Source: Candidatus Electrothrix gigas (GTDB lineage Bacteria; Desulfobacterota; Desulfobulbia; Desulfobulbales; Desulfobulbaceae). Taken from it: a stretch of DNA of 64,000 bases. Of the stretch, positions 28,002-36,128 are shown piece after piece (the stretch's first letter is position 1; each line of letters begins with the position of its first letter). The stretch covers positions 62,001-126,000 of the forward strand of contig QYLO01000003.1 of the NCBI GenBank assembly GCA_022766165.1, read 5' to 3'. A model generated the notes under the pieces. It was given only the letters and a program-made list of their open reading frames with translations. It made no database searches and had not been told where the DNA came from. The position numbers and the translations under genes were made by a program.

Positions 28002-28307
28002 TCAGCCTGCAAGTAAATAATCCGCCGCAGGTTCGCCGTCTTCCAAACCGTCTAGGATGGCGTCAACAGCCTCTTCACTGTCCACCCCGCCAAACCACCA
28101 GTTTTCAGGTTGAATCACCATGATTGGCCCTTTTTCACATTGCTTGAGACAGGTGGTGCCGCTCACCAGACAGTCCAGTCCGCGATCCAAGATTTCTTCC
28201 TCAATGTATTGGAGAAAGCCATCGCTCTGTTTATGACAGATGCCTTTTTTATCCCCTGCTGCACGAAAACTCTGGCAGAGTAGAATCTGCCTCTCTGGTA
28301 TTGCCAT
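28002..28307 (-). CDS. [2Fe-2S] thioredoxin-like ferredoxin
   Basis: A 101-residue protein from ATG 28307 with AGGAG eight bases upstream. Cysteines fit the thioredoxin-fold [2Fe-2S] ferredoxin family (Clostridium pasteurianum type, also the Shethna FeSII protein): C at residue 10 (LLCQSF), C in GICHKQ, then TTCLKQC. Such ferredoxins are frequent in nitrogenase clusters and carry electrons or protect the enzyme. It lies 43 bp downstream of the pseudo-NifB gene and shares its NifA/sigma-54 promoter. Confidence 0.85.
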   Translation of the reverse strand: MAIPERQILLCQSFRAAGDKKGICHKQSDGFLQYIEEEILDRGLDCLVSGTTCLKQCEKGPIMVIQPENWWFGGVDSEEAVDAILDGLEDGEPAADYLLAG

Positions 28308-28349
28308 TTTCTGTTCTCCTTTCTCTGATAGGTAGTTTGTTACATACAA

Positions 28350-29492
28350 TTATTTTTTGCACTTTTTCTTCTTACCGCCGCCATAGAGTACGTCCACTGT
28401 ACCCTCAATATTTTCCTCGGTCAGCAGCACCTTGATGCCCTGTTCAGCCAACACGTTTTGCGGATTCTGGCCAGCATTGGCCGCCAGTAGAGCAAAACAG
28501 TCGGGCAGTGTCTCGGCAAGGTCCTGCCAGCGGGAGGTACCGCTTCCTGCCTTTGGGGTGCGTCTGGATTCTAGGAGACAGGTCAATCCGTCCTCACGCG
28601 GCCCGTAAATCAATATTTCCCGTGCCTGACCGAGATGGAGATCCACATCCATGCCGCCAGCACTGACCACGGCCACATTGGGGCGATCTTTTGACGGTTT
28701 AGGCAGCAGTCCGACCTGATCCTGAAAATTTTCTCCACAAGGCAGGGCCAAAGACAGTTCCCCGTAATCAGCAAGCTCAATATGTGTAGCAGCAGCCTGT
28801 TTCGCAGCTGCAAACAGAGCTGTATCACAGGCAGGGAATTTTTCTTCCTCAGTTACCGGTGTAAAGGGCAGCAGGGTCAGAGAGACAGCACCGTAAGCTG
28901 CAACCTTTTCGGCAAGGTCTGCAATATGCTGGTCATTGATGCCAGGATAGACTGTGGTCTGTATGTTCACCTGAATGCCGGCATCTGTGAGGGCGGTAAT
29001 CGCTGTTTTTTGTTCAACACGAAGGAACTCTGCAGCCTTGTCAAGAGGAACTGTCTTTTTCCCCGGTCGAATCCAGGCATAAATTTTCTTCATTATATCC
29101 AGAGACACTGCCTCTACCTGAAGATCAACCTGAGCAATCCCCTTGGCTGCCAAGTCCTTGGCCAGCAGAGATGCTCCAAGACCGATATCGGTTATTTTTA
29201 AACGATAGTCAGGATATTGTTTTTGCAACAGATCAAGGAGGGTGAAAAGGACTTCCGGGGCTGCCAAGGGGGCGCCGGGGCCACAGATATTTACCCCGCA
29301 AATCTCTTTGCCTCCTTTGACAAGCTCGGCGATCCAGGTCATTGCCTCGGCTGGCAACAGGGCAGGATCAATTTTTTCGCGCTCGCCAAATCGTTTTCTG
29401 CTATTGGCCTGCGGAGCCGCAGGCAGAATCAGGCTGTTGATGAGCATAGATTGTTCACAGGGGTTCTTCTGGGTAACAGGCTGGATAGTCAT
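28350..29492 (-). CDS. NifB paralogue without the radical-SAM cluster cysteines, with a NifX-like domain
   Basis: A 380-residue protein starting at ATG 29492 (GAGAAG upstream). It aligns along its length with the true NifB of this window (46240-47514): the leading Cys (NPC against HPC), LILPAAP against VHLPVAP, GPGAPLA against GPGDPFA, a shared helix pattern, and VYPGINDQHI against MIPGVNDHHI. Where NifB has C-N-I-Q-C-N-F-C, this protein reads A-N-S-R-K-R-F-G, so all three cluster cysteines are gone while N and F remain. It should not do radical SAM chemistry. The C-terminal third (VAVVSAGGMDVDLHLGQAREILIYG) is a NifX/NafY-like cofactor-binding domain, ending in a Lys-rich tail. It heads a six-gene NifA/sigma-54 operon. 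A scaffold or cofactor-carrier role is inference. Confidence 0.85.
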   Translation of the reverse strand: MTIQPVTQKNPCEQSMLINSLILPAAPQANSRKRFGEREKIDPALLPAEAMTWIAELVKGGKEICGVNICGPGAPLAAPEVLFTLLDLLQKQYPDYRLKITDIGLGASLLAKDLAAKGIAQVDLQVEAVSLDIMKKIYAWIRPGKKTVPLDKAAEFLRVEQKTAITALTDAGIQVNIQTTVYPGINDQHIADLAEKVAAYGAVSLTLLPFTPVTEEEKFPACDTALFAAAKQAAATHIELADYGELSLALPCGENFQDQVGLLPKPSKDRPNVAVVSAGGMDVDLHLGQAREILIYGPREDGLTCLLESRRTPKAGSGTSRWQDLAETLPDCFALLAANAGQNPQNVLAEQGIKVLLTEENIEGTVDVLYGGGKKKKCKK

Positions 29493-29552
29493 TATCTTCT
29501 CGTAAGGTTCGAATGCATTGATCAGCCCTCGGGCTGCTTCTTCTCCTTTAAT

Positions 29553-29568
29553 AGCAAGGAGCGTACCA
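29553..29568 (-). promoter_or_regulatory. Sigma-54 promoter of the pseudo-nifB operon
   Basis: Minus strand TGGTAC-GCTCC-TTGCT, one mismatch from the -24/-12 consensus, predicted start near 29542, giving a 50-base leader to ATG 29492. A perfect NifA site lies about 100 bp upstream. Confidence 0.78.
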
Positions 29569-29666
29569 GAGGTGGATTTAAAAGATAGGTACTTTGAAAA
29601 CAGGAAATTAAACAGTATACACAAGATAAATTGTCAAGAGATGTCTTGTTGTAGATGTGATATTTT

Positions 29667-29682
29667 TGTAATGAATGTTACA
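29667..29682 (-). promoter_or_regulatory. NifA-binding site (TGT-N10-ACA) before the pseudo-nifB operon
   Basis: TGT-AATGAATGTT-ACA is a perfect NifA upstream activator sequence, about 100 bp from the sigma-54 promoter, which is the usual distance for DNA looping. Confidence 0.8.
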
Positions 29683-29799
29683 GTGAGGTAGGAAGGGTGT
29701 CAAAAAAGTTGGGTTGTTGCAGGATGGTATCGGTGGTATTATATGGAACACGATAAACCAGATAGAAAAAGAGATCTTTGAGTTTGGAGCGCATAATGC

Positions 29800-29970
29800 T
29801 TACAACACCGCCGTGACCTGGGCATCACGGGAGTTGAGGAGCTTGTCCAGACTGGCCTGGAGTTGATCCGGCGAAGTGGGTGGATTGGGGAAGTTGGGAT
29901 TGTCTCTCATTCCGACGATGATCTTCTGGGCCGGGGCTATGATCTTTGCTTCGGTGTTGGGAAAACGCAT
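29800..29970 (-). CDS. Small protein of unknown function, possibly truncated
   Basis: A 56-residue frame on the minus strand with a strong RBS (GGGAGG, nine bases before ATG 29970). It begins MRFPNTEAKIIAPAQKIIVG and has a proline-rich middle (NPNFPNPPTSPDQLQ) and a helical end (ASLDKLLNSRDAQVTAVL). This resembles the N-terminal part of a longer family of helical bacterial proteins that I know only by pattern; if so it is cut short here. It lies just beyond the pseudo-nifB promoter, next to an accessory region. Confidence 0.5.
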   Translation of the reverse strand: MRFPNTEAKIIAPAQKIIVGMRDNPNFPNPPTSPDQLQASLDKLLNSRDAQVTAVL

Positions 29971-30976
29971 GTTCAAACCTCCCTGTTTTGATGTCTGTTT
30001 TTTTCTGTTCGACTTGTCAGTCTGTATGCGCTGTGTTGCGCAACATGTTAATATACTTCTTTTTCATTATGAAAAAACACGTTTAAATCACCTTGATTGC
30101 AACTTAAATCGGCCTGATTTACATGTAAATTACTCTGATTCACACTTAAATCGAATCGATTGAAGTGTACATTGATCCGATTTAAATTTAAATTGCCCTG
30201 ATTGAAGTGTGAATCGCCTTGATTGAAGTTTAAATTGACCCGATTTAAATTTAAATCGTCCTGATTGAAGCGTGAATCGTGTTAATTCAACTTGACATTG
30301 CCCTGATTCAAGTGTGAATCGCTTTGATTGAACCGGCAAACAGGTTACTGCAAACAACAAAATATGCGTTGTTGATCGCCTCTGGGGGATGCGCTTCTGT
30401 AAAAAAGGCGATGAATGCCGTTCCTTGAACAGGATTTAAGAATTAGCTCTTGTTGCTGGAAATTGCGAGAGAAAAGAGCAGTTGTTTTCTCCTTTCTACG
30501 CATTGAGCTGGGGTATTGAGATTTGAGCCTCTGTGTCACGGTCTGAAACCGCATGGCTGCGGGGTTTGATTTTTGGGTGTGATCCGGGGAGCATCTTTTT
30601 TACACCTCTTTGCTGCTTGAGAAGCCGCTCATTTCACCCATTCAAGCAAATCTAAAAATTTTCCCGTCGATCAAAAACGATCCAGACTGAACCATTCGCA
30701 GCCTGCAACAAGCCCACAGAGAGTGCTTTTTTTGTCTCTTTTTATTGGAGTTCCTGTAATACCGAAATGAATACTTTTTGTTGACTTTTTTAGTTCGGCA
30801 TGTATTTTGGTAGGTTGAAATCGTTATTTATTTTAATCGTAGTTTGTCCCTGAGTTACACATGTTCAACGCTTGAATATTGGCATAGATGAAAAATACGG
30901 CAATATATTGCTGTCAATAGCATGGAAAGTTTTCACTTATTGACACTGTTAGTCCATTTTAGAAAGGAATCTTGAA
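29971..30976. other. Non-coding accessory spacer with a 21-bp repeat array
   Basis: About 1 kb without a convincing gene. It contains the 21-bp periodic array at 30085-30336. The remainder (30345-30970) has short frames only, with no typical start context. The spacer probably marks a site of past insertion or gene decay. Confidence 0.6.
30085..30336. repeat. Degenerate 21-bp tandem repeat array, about 12 units
   Basis: Units such as AAATCGGCCTGATTTACATGT, AAATTGCCCTGATTGAAGTGT and GAATCGCCTTGATTGAAGTTT repeat with a constant 21-bp period and a conserved core CCTGATTGAAG. On the minus strand one frame reads a 7-residue repeat (RFTLQSG, QFKFKSD, QCTLQSI) that is open across nine units and then broken by stops. 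The array is followed by GGCAAACAGG, which recurs after a related array at 32523-32605. Confidence 0.85.
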
Positions 30977-31507
30977 ATGATAATGAAAGATAAAGTAATT
31001 GAGTATTATGAAAACACACGACAATACTATGGTACATATCATAATCATAAAGAAATTTCTGCATGGGCAGCTCTTGCACTTTATATCGTGTTTGCTAGTT
31101 TAATAAACGGGATTACATTGCCAATCAAACTTAAAATTGAAAGCGCATCCATATTAACAGTATTTGTTCTTGCAGTCGCAATTTTAGTTTATCGCTACAT
31201 TTCAACTCAAATAAAGATGAAGGATATGGCAGCAGCACATGCTGCTACAGCATTTTTATTTCTCTCAGAAATTTTATCTGATGATAAAAATAATAATGAG
31301 CTTATTGAATATTTGAAAATTGAAGAAAGTGACGATACAAGTGTTCAATCTAGCCATGTGTTGCCAAGAAAATTTTTAAAAAAATCAAAGGTATTGAACA
31401 TAAGGGGTCGAGGATTTCAAGATACAACGAGATCTATGATCTATTCTATTCTTTTCCTCGTAACTCTTTTAGTTATTTTTGTTAAATGGTATCATGTTTT
31501 GGGTTAA
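30977..31507 (+). CDS. Integral membrane protein of unknown function
   Basis: A 176-residue protein with AAAGGAATC before ATG 30977. After a short cytoplasmic start (MIMKDKVIEYYENTRQYYG) there are two membrane segments close together (AWAALALYIVFASLINGI and ILTVFVLAVAILVYRYI), a polar acidic loop and a final membrane helix (MIYSILFLVTLLVIFVKW). AT-rich composition sets it apart from the housekeeping genes and suggests transfer. No family is recognised. Confidence 0.7.
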   Translation: MIMKDKVIEYYENTRQYYGTYHNHKEISAWAALALYIVFASLINGITLPIKLKIESASILTVFVLAVAILVYRYISTQIKMKDMAAAHAATAFLFLSEILSDDKNNNELIEYLKIEESDDTSVQSSHVLPRKFLKKSKVLNIRGRGFQDTTRSMIYSILFLVTLLVIFVKWYHVLG

Positions 31508-31636
31508 CAATTGCATCCATACGTACCAGGTTTGCAGATGTTAGTCGCATAATGGATTTTATGTAAAATTTACATATAGCTTTATCATTAATAAAATACA
31601 GTAATACTGATTATATAAATAAAAGGTTTAATTTCA

Positions 31637-32335
31637 ATGAGTAATATATTAGTTGACGGAAAATACATTTGTCACTGTGGTAGTGGAAAAGAATTTAAAG
31701 AGTGTTGCTATCAACCGTCCCCAAAATCACCGTTGATGAAAAAAGGAGACGAACTTATTGAGTTGTTAGATTATGGTTATTGGTTCCTTGAAAAGGGAAA
31801 AAAGAAAAAGGCTTTTGATACTTGGTTTCAGCTCTGGGAAGGGTTGAAGCTTGACCTTAGACCGGAATGTCGAGATATTAATAGCATGTCCTACATGTTT
31901 GATGAATGCGACTTGGAACTTATCTATGATTGGTGCCAAAGATTTGGAATGGAACTCGGCTACGCCGGTCGTAAAGATAAAAACTATTACCACAAAAGAA
32001 TATCATACTGTAAGGAGTTTTGTTCTATTTTCCCGGATTCAGATGAGCCGATAATTTATAATATGAGGAGGGCGTTAGCTGAGTCACAATTCGCAATAGG
32101 AAATATTGCAATCGGTCAAATATTATTTAAGGATTTGGCTGAGCAATACCCTACAAATATATGGAGTTATATAGGTTGGGGAGATATGTACATGTGGCCT
32201 CTATGTAAAAATAATTCGCCTGATATTGAAAAAGCTGAACAAATTTATCGTATAGCATTAGGGCTGGGGCTTAATGATGAAAGTGTGTTACTGGAAAGAC
32301 TAGAAAAATGCAAAGAATATAAAGAAAAATCATAA
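31637..32335 (+). CDS. SEC-C motif protein
   Basis: A 232-residue protein. The N-terminal zinc-binding SEC-C motif (YICHCGSGKEFKECC, residues about 10-24) is the one found at the end of SecA and in many small proteins. The rest is helical with TPR-like pattern (AIGNIAIGQILFKDLAEQYP, AEQIYRIALGLGLN), suggesting protein binding. The base composition is AT-rich like the gene before it, so both probably belong to the accessory island. Function unknown. Confidence 0.8.
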   Translation: MSNILVDGKYICHCGSGKEFKECCYQPSPKSPLMKKGDELIELLDYGYWFLEKGKKKKAFDTWFQLWEGLKLDLRPECRDINSMSYMFDECDLELIYDWCQRFGMELGYAGRKDKNYYHKRISYCKEFCSIFPDSDEPIIYNMRRALAESQFAIGNIAIGQILFKDLAEQYPTNIWSYIGWGDMYMWPLCKNNSPDIEKAEQIYRIALGLGLNDESVLLERLEKCKEYKEKS

Positions 32336-32522
32336 TGATGCATCTGTAGTTTATTCATTTAGCATTTTTTTACCTATCAAAAGCGTTCCCCCCGGCCTGT
32401 GGTTGAGACCAAACCTATAAATAACAAATAGATACAGATTTGTTACTTAGAAGTCGCATAAGCGATGTTATGTGAAATAAAAAAGGGCTGGTGGCTTAAA
32501 TGTCAGCGGCCTTTTTCTATGT

Positions 32523-32605
32523 GAAATCAACATTAAAGCGATCCGATGTAACCTTAAATCTCCTGATTGAAATGTGCATCGCCGCAATTGAAACGGCAAA
32601 CAAGC
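32523..32605. repeat. Second, shorter 21-bp repeat array
   Basis: Units ACATTAAAGCGATCCGATGT, AAATCTCCTGATTGAAATGT and GCATCGCCGCAATTGAAACGG match the units at 30085-30336, including the end sequence (GGCAAAC). Confidence 0.7.
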
Positions 32606-32647
32606 GAGCAGTATTTTTATCCGGTAATATCCTTCTGAGAGAACACC

Positions 32648-32715
32648 ATGCGCAGAGCCAATCTGATTTACGACGTGGTCTTCAAATACCTGATGAAAAG
32701 ACCCGGCGTCCGCTG
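32648..32715 (+). pseudogene. Possible remnant of a Rpn/PD-(D/E)XK transposase-type gene
   Basis: The frame starts MRRANLIYDVVFKYLMK, which resembles the N-terminus of Rpn-type recombination nucleases ('...D.VFKYLM'). After about 17 residues the similarity stops, and the frame ends inside the next gene. It is too short for certainty. Confidence 0.35.
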
Positions 32716-32744
32716 TAATCTCAAAAACTATCCAATACAATCTC

Positions 32745-33284
32745 ATGAAAAACATCACAATATCACAGCTAAGAAAAGAACTGTCCGGGAAATCTGAAAA
32801 AGAATTGACCGATGAAATTATCAATTTGTTCAAGAAGATCCCTCAAGTGAAAGAGTATTACACCGTTGCTTTCAGTGCCGAGGGTGAAGAGCATGTTTTG
32901 GAGAAATATAAAGACATCATAACTCATGAATTTTTCCCGAAAAGAGGCTATGGAAAAGCAAGGTTGTCAGTTGCCAAGAAGGCGATAAGTGATTTCAAAA
33001 AAATCTCAGACAAGCCTCATCTCATCGTAGATATTATGCTTCATTATGTTGAAGAAGGAGTTAATTACACCGCTCAGTATGGTGATATTAATGAACCATT
33101 CTATAACAGCATGGAAAAAATGTTTGAAGATGCCCTGGAAATCGCAAAAAAACATAACGAGTTATCCCAATTTCAAGAACTATGTGAAGAGCTTGTCAGT
33201 GAAGCCTGTCAGGGCTGGGGATTTCAAGACGGCTTAAATTGCATCTATAGTGAATTCTATGATAACAGCACGGCCAAAAAATAA
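32745..33284 (+). CDS. DUF6155 family protein
   Basis: A 179-residue helical protein. The start MKNITISQLRKELSGKSEKEL, the central KYKDIITHEFFPKRGYGKAR followed by LSVAKKAISDFKKIS, and YGDINEPFYNSMEKMFE match the DUF6155 pattern. No enzymatic motif is visible. It is 42 bp before the HipA-like kinase gene on the same strand; the two could form an operon. The function of the family is unknown. Confidence 0.8.
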   Translation: MKNITISQLRKELSGKSEKELTDEIINLFKKIPQVKEYYTVAFSAEGEEHVLEKYKDIITHEFFPKRGYGKARLSVAKKAISDFKKISDKPHLIVDIMLHYVEEGVNYTAQYGDINEPFYNSMEKMFEDALEIAKKHNELSQFQELCEELVSEACQGWGFQDGLNCIYSEFYDNSTAKK

Positions 33285-33326
33285 GTTCTCGCTACAAAGA
33301 CTGCTTTTTTCCTGACTGCACACCCC

Positions 33327-34466
33327 ATGACCTACCTCCTCAAACATCGTGATCAGGCATTGCTCAGGTTCAACCTGACCTCCGACCCCATTGCAGGCCT
33401 GTCTGCGGAAATCCTTGAATGCAACAGCAGTGCGCAATCCTTTTTTCCCCTTGACCTGACTCCGACCGATGCCGGTCTGCTAAAATGGCTCAAACATCGG
33501 GTTATCCCGCGCAACAGGGCCTTTGTTCAGAGTTTCCTGGCAAAGCTCGGTTTGAACGTCAACGATACCAAAGGGATTATTGATATTTGCCGAGGCCTGT
33601 CTCTGAATGACTGCTGCTGGGTTGTAGACGACTCCTTTGCCGGAACCTTTGCCCGTTATAATCTGTATGAAAACAAGTTCAGCCGTATCCTCTCACTCAT
33701 CGCCTACACCGGCTACGGCGAGTCCATACGGAGTGCTTTCGCCTCAACCCCGGAGCTGACCACCGGAGGAATGCTGGCGAAATGCTGGCGCAGGACAGGG
33801 GGAAAGATTGTCCTGTACAAGGCAGGTTTCACAGGCGCGGCCAATGCAGGCAATGAACCGTATTCCGAGTTTTACGCCTGGCAGATCGCCCGGACTATGA
33901 GGTTGAATGCTGTCGAATATAATCTTCGCCAATGGAAGGGGCAGCTCTGTTCAACCTGTGAGCTTTTTACCAGCCTCAACAGGGCCTATATTCCGGCAGG
34001 AAGACTTGTGCCGGAGGGCGGCTGGCCGGTTGTGATGCAGTATTACAAGCAACTCGGCGAGAGATATTATGATTCGCTCATCGACATGCTCATCTTTGAT
34101 GCGGTCATCTGCAACGAGGACCGTCATTTCGGTAATTTCGGCCTGCTCATCGACAACGACAGCAACACGATTGTCGATACGGCCCCGATCTTTGATAACG
34201 GTCTGTCGCTGTTCAACTATGCAATGGATGACGATCTCCGGGACATGGATAATTATGTCGGCACACGCTTGATGGCAACCTCACAGGATTTTGTCACCTT
34301 TGCGCAGCAGGTGATTACTGGCGAGCAGAAAAAGAAGCTGCGGAAGCTGGTCAATTTCCGTTTCAGGCGGCACCCCCGGTACAACCTGCCGCCCCAGCGA
34401 TTGAAACTCATTGAAGACGTTGTTCAGCAGCGGGTGCATGAACTCCTGCGGCTTCAGAGAGGATAG
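33327..34466 (+). CDS. HipA-like kinase domain protein
   Basis: A 379-residue protein. Its C-terminal half has the HipA/PI3-4-kinase-like catalytic signature: DAVICNEDRHFGNFG (catalytic Asp and Asn-Glu-Asp-Arg-His) and DTAPIFDNGLSL (metal-binding D-N). An upstream lysine-bearing strand (KIVLYKAGFTG) could bind ATP. The N-terminal 150 residues are not the usual HipA N-terminal domain. HipA proteins phosphorylate targets such as GltX and act as toxins with a HipB antitoxin; no HipB-type HTH gene is adjacent, only the DUF6155 gene upstream. Confidence 0.75.
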   Translation: MTYLLKHRDQALLRFNLTSDPIAGLSAEILECNSSAQSFFPLDLTPTDAGLLKWLKHRVIPRNRAFVQSFLAKLGLNVNDTKGIIDICRGLSLNDCCWVVDDSFAGTFARYNLYENKFSRILSLIAYTGYGESIRSAFASTPELTTGGMLAKCWRRTGGKIVLYKAGFTGAANAGNEPYSEFYAWQIARTMRLNAVEYNLRQWKGQLCSTCELFTSLNRAYIPAGRLVPEGGWPVVMQYYKQLGERYYDSLIDMLIFDAVICNEDRHFGNFGLLIDNDSNTIVDTAPIFDNGLSLFNYAMDDDLRDMDNYVGTRLMATSQDFVTFAQQVITGEQKKKLRKLVNFRFRRHPRYNLPPQRLKLIEDVVQQRVHELLRLQRG

Positions 34467-34481
34467 GCCCACTTTCCAAAC

Positions 34482-34513
34482 AAAAAAAGCGGAGCCATCC
34501 ACGATGACCCCGC
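34482..34513 (-). terminator. Intrinsic terminator of nifHI1I2DK
   Basis: Minus strand GCGGGGTCATC pairs with GATGGCTCCGC (11 bp with G-U pairs) around GTG, followed by seven T. It lies 45 bases after the nifK stop. Confidence 0.9.
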
Positions 34514-34558
34514 CTGTTCTTCCTCTGCGCTTCTTGTGCTTCTTGTACAGTCCTTCTC

Positions 34559-35932
34559 TTACAGCACCAACTCAAACTTGGTTTCAGGATCATCCCGATC
34601 CTTGCGGTCGAGCAGGGCACCGAGGATCTTCTCCAGCAGGCGCAGACCGCCTTTATAACCCACCGTGGGAAAGTACTGATGTCCCTGGCGATCCAGAATG
34701 GGAAAGCCCCAGCGGACAAAGGGAACGTCTTCATCACGGGCAATGTACTTGCCATAGGTGTTGCTGATCAACAGGTCAACCGGCTCATTTTTCATCCACT
34801 GATGCAAGAGGAAAAAGTCACCTTTGGCCTTGACATTGACCTCAAAAGGCATATCCGCCGTGATCTCCCTGATCCGCTTCTCAAACTTCTTGCCCGGCGT
34901 ACCGGTAACAACGTAAACCGGACACATATCAATGGAAACCAGAAACTCGGTCATGGCGATAAGCTGATCCGGGTCACCAACTATGGCTACCTTTTTATGG
35001 TAAAAATACTGGTGCATATCAGAGATAAGATCCACGAGCTGACCGCGCTCTGTCATGATCTCTTCAGGGACATTAACGCCTGCCAAGGTACGCAAAGCTT
35101 CAATAAACCGGTCTGTTGCCTTCAGGCCAAAGGGCATGTCCAGGACGGTGCAGGGAACCTTATACTGCTTATCCAGCTGCCGGGCCGCATCAGCAGAACA
35201 CCACTCGCCTAATGCTAGGGTACCGGTTGAATCAGCAGTGGATTTCAGTTCCTCGATTGTCGTGCCGCCTGCTGGGAACATCTTGTACTCACCGGTCAGG
35301 GGGCTGTTCAAAACACCAGAGGTATCAGGAAACATGATGGTGGAAACACCCATCAGGTTGGTGATCCGCTTGAGTTCTTCCATATCGCAGGGCTCAACCC
35401 AGCCAGGGATCAGGTTGACCTTGCCGTTTTTCTTGCCAGTGGGCTCGGCCAATTCGGTCATGGCTTTGACCATATTGGAGAAACCAGTCACATGAGAGCC
35501 AACATAGCTTGGCGTGGAGGCACCGATAACATATTTCCCTTCAGGGATCTTGCCTTCCTTGATCGCCTTTTTGCGGATCTGGGGCAGGTCATCACCAATG
35601 GTCTCAGAAAGACAGGTGGTGTGGACAGCCACGATATCCGGGTTGTACACGGTAAAGATATTGTTAAAGGCCTGGGTCAGGTTGGCCTGACCACCGAAAA
35701 CAGATGCACCCTCGGTAAAGGAGCTGGTTCCGGCAGAAATAGGCTCTTTATAATGCCGGGTCAGGGTTGAACGATGATACGCACAGCAGCCCTGGGAACC
35801 ATGACTATGGGGCAGACATCCGTGGATGCCCAGAGCCGCATACATAGCACCTATGGGCTGACAGGTCTTGGCCGGATTAATGGTCAGGGCCTTGCGCTCG
35901 CTAATTTCTTTGGGGGTATGTCGTAATAACAT
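34559..35932 (-). CDS. nifK: Nitrogenase MoFe protein beta chain
   Basis: A 457-residue protein, shorter at the N-terminus than the 520-residue Azotobacter type, as in anaerobes and methanogens. P-cluster cysteines are present: KTCQPIGAMYAALG, HGSQGCCAYHR and TTCLSETIGDD. With NifD it forms the alpha2-beta2 protein that reduces N2. It is the last gene of the nifH-nifI1-nifI2-nifD-nifK operon; a 196-bp spacer full of palindromic repeats separates it from nifD, and a strong terminator follows. Confidence 0.96.
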   Translation of the reverse strand: MLLRHTPKEISERKALTINPAKTCQPIGAMYAALGIHGCLPHSHGSQGCCAYHRSTLTRHYKEPISAGTSSFTEGASVFGGQANLTQAFNNIFTVYNPDIVAVHTTCLSETIGDDLPQIRKKAIKEGKIPEGKYVIGASTPSYVGSHVTGFSNMVKAMTELAEPTGKKNGKVNLIPGWVEPCDMEELKRITNLMGVSTIMFPDTSGVLNSPLTGEYKMFPAGGTTIEELKSTADSTGTLALGEWCSADAARQLDKQYKVPCTVLDMPFGLKATDRFIEALRTLAGVNVPEEIMTERGQLVDLISDMHQYFYHKKVAIVGDPDQLIAMTEFLVSIDMCPVYVVTGTPGKKFEKRIREITADMPFEVNVKAKGDFFLLHQWMKNEPVDLLISNTYGKYIARDEDVPFVRWGFPILDRQGHQYFPTVGYKGGLRLLEKILGALLDRKDRDDPETKFELVL

Positions 35933-35955
35933 CCTGTGTTACCTCGTATTCTTAT

Positions 35956-36113
35956 GTAGGGGCGAATCCCTGTGTTCGCCCTGATTATACCGGGCAGGCA
36001 CGGGGACCTGCCCCTACGAATTATTTCCGCATGTCGGGCCGTAGGGGCGATCCTTGGATCGCCCGTGCTCCCTTTCCTCGTTTATAGAGGGCGAATACAA
36101 GATTCGCCCCTAC
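35956..36113. repeat. GTAGGGGC palindromic spacer repeats, copy C (four modules)
   Basis: Four modules lie in the nifD-nifK gap: GTAGGGGCGAATCCCTGTGT...CGCCC (35956-35981), an inverted module ending CCTGCCCCTAC (35991-36017), GTAGGGGCGATCCTTGGATC (from 36041) and an inverted module ending GATTCGCCCCTAC (36113). This is a double version of the elements at 127 and 11609. Confidence 0.85.
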
Positions 36114-36128
36114 ATGTCGTCTGGTAGA

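Larger units (their letters stand above)
32336..32744. other. Spacer with repeat copy and a gene remnant
   Basis: No intact gene. It carries a short second copy of the 21-bp repeat (32523-32605) and, from ATG 32648, a short frame beginning MRRANLIYDVVFKYLMK. Confidence 0.6.

Noticed and set aside
30085..30336. A CRISPR array
   Set aside because: There is no repeat-spacer alternation: the 21-bp units are continuous and diverged, and no cas gene is near.
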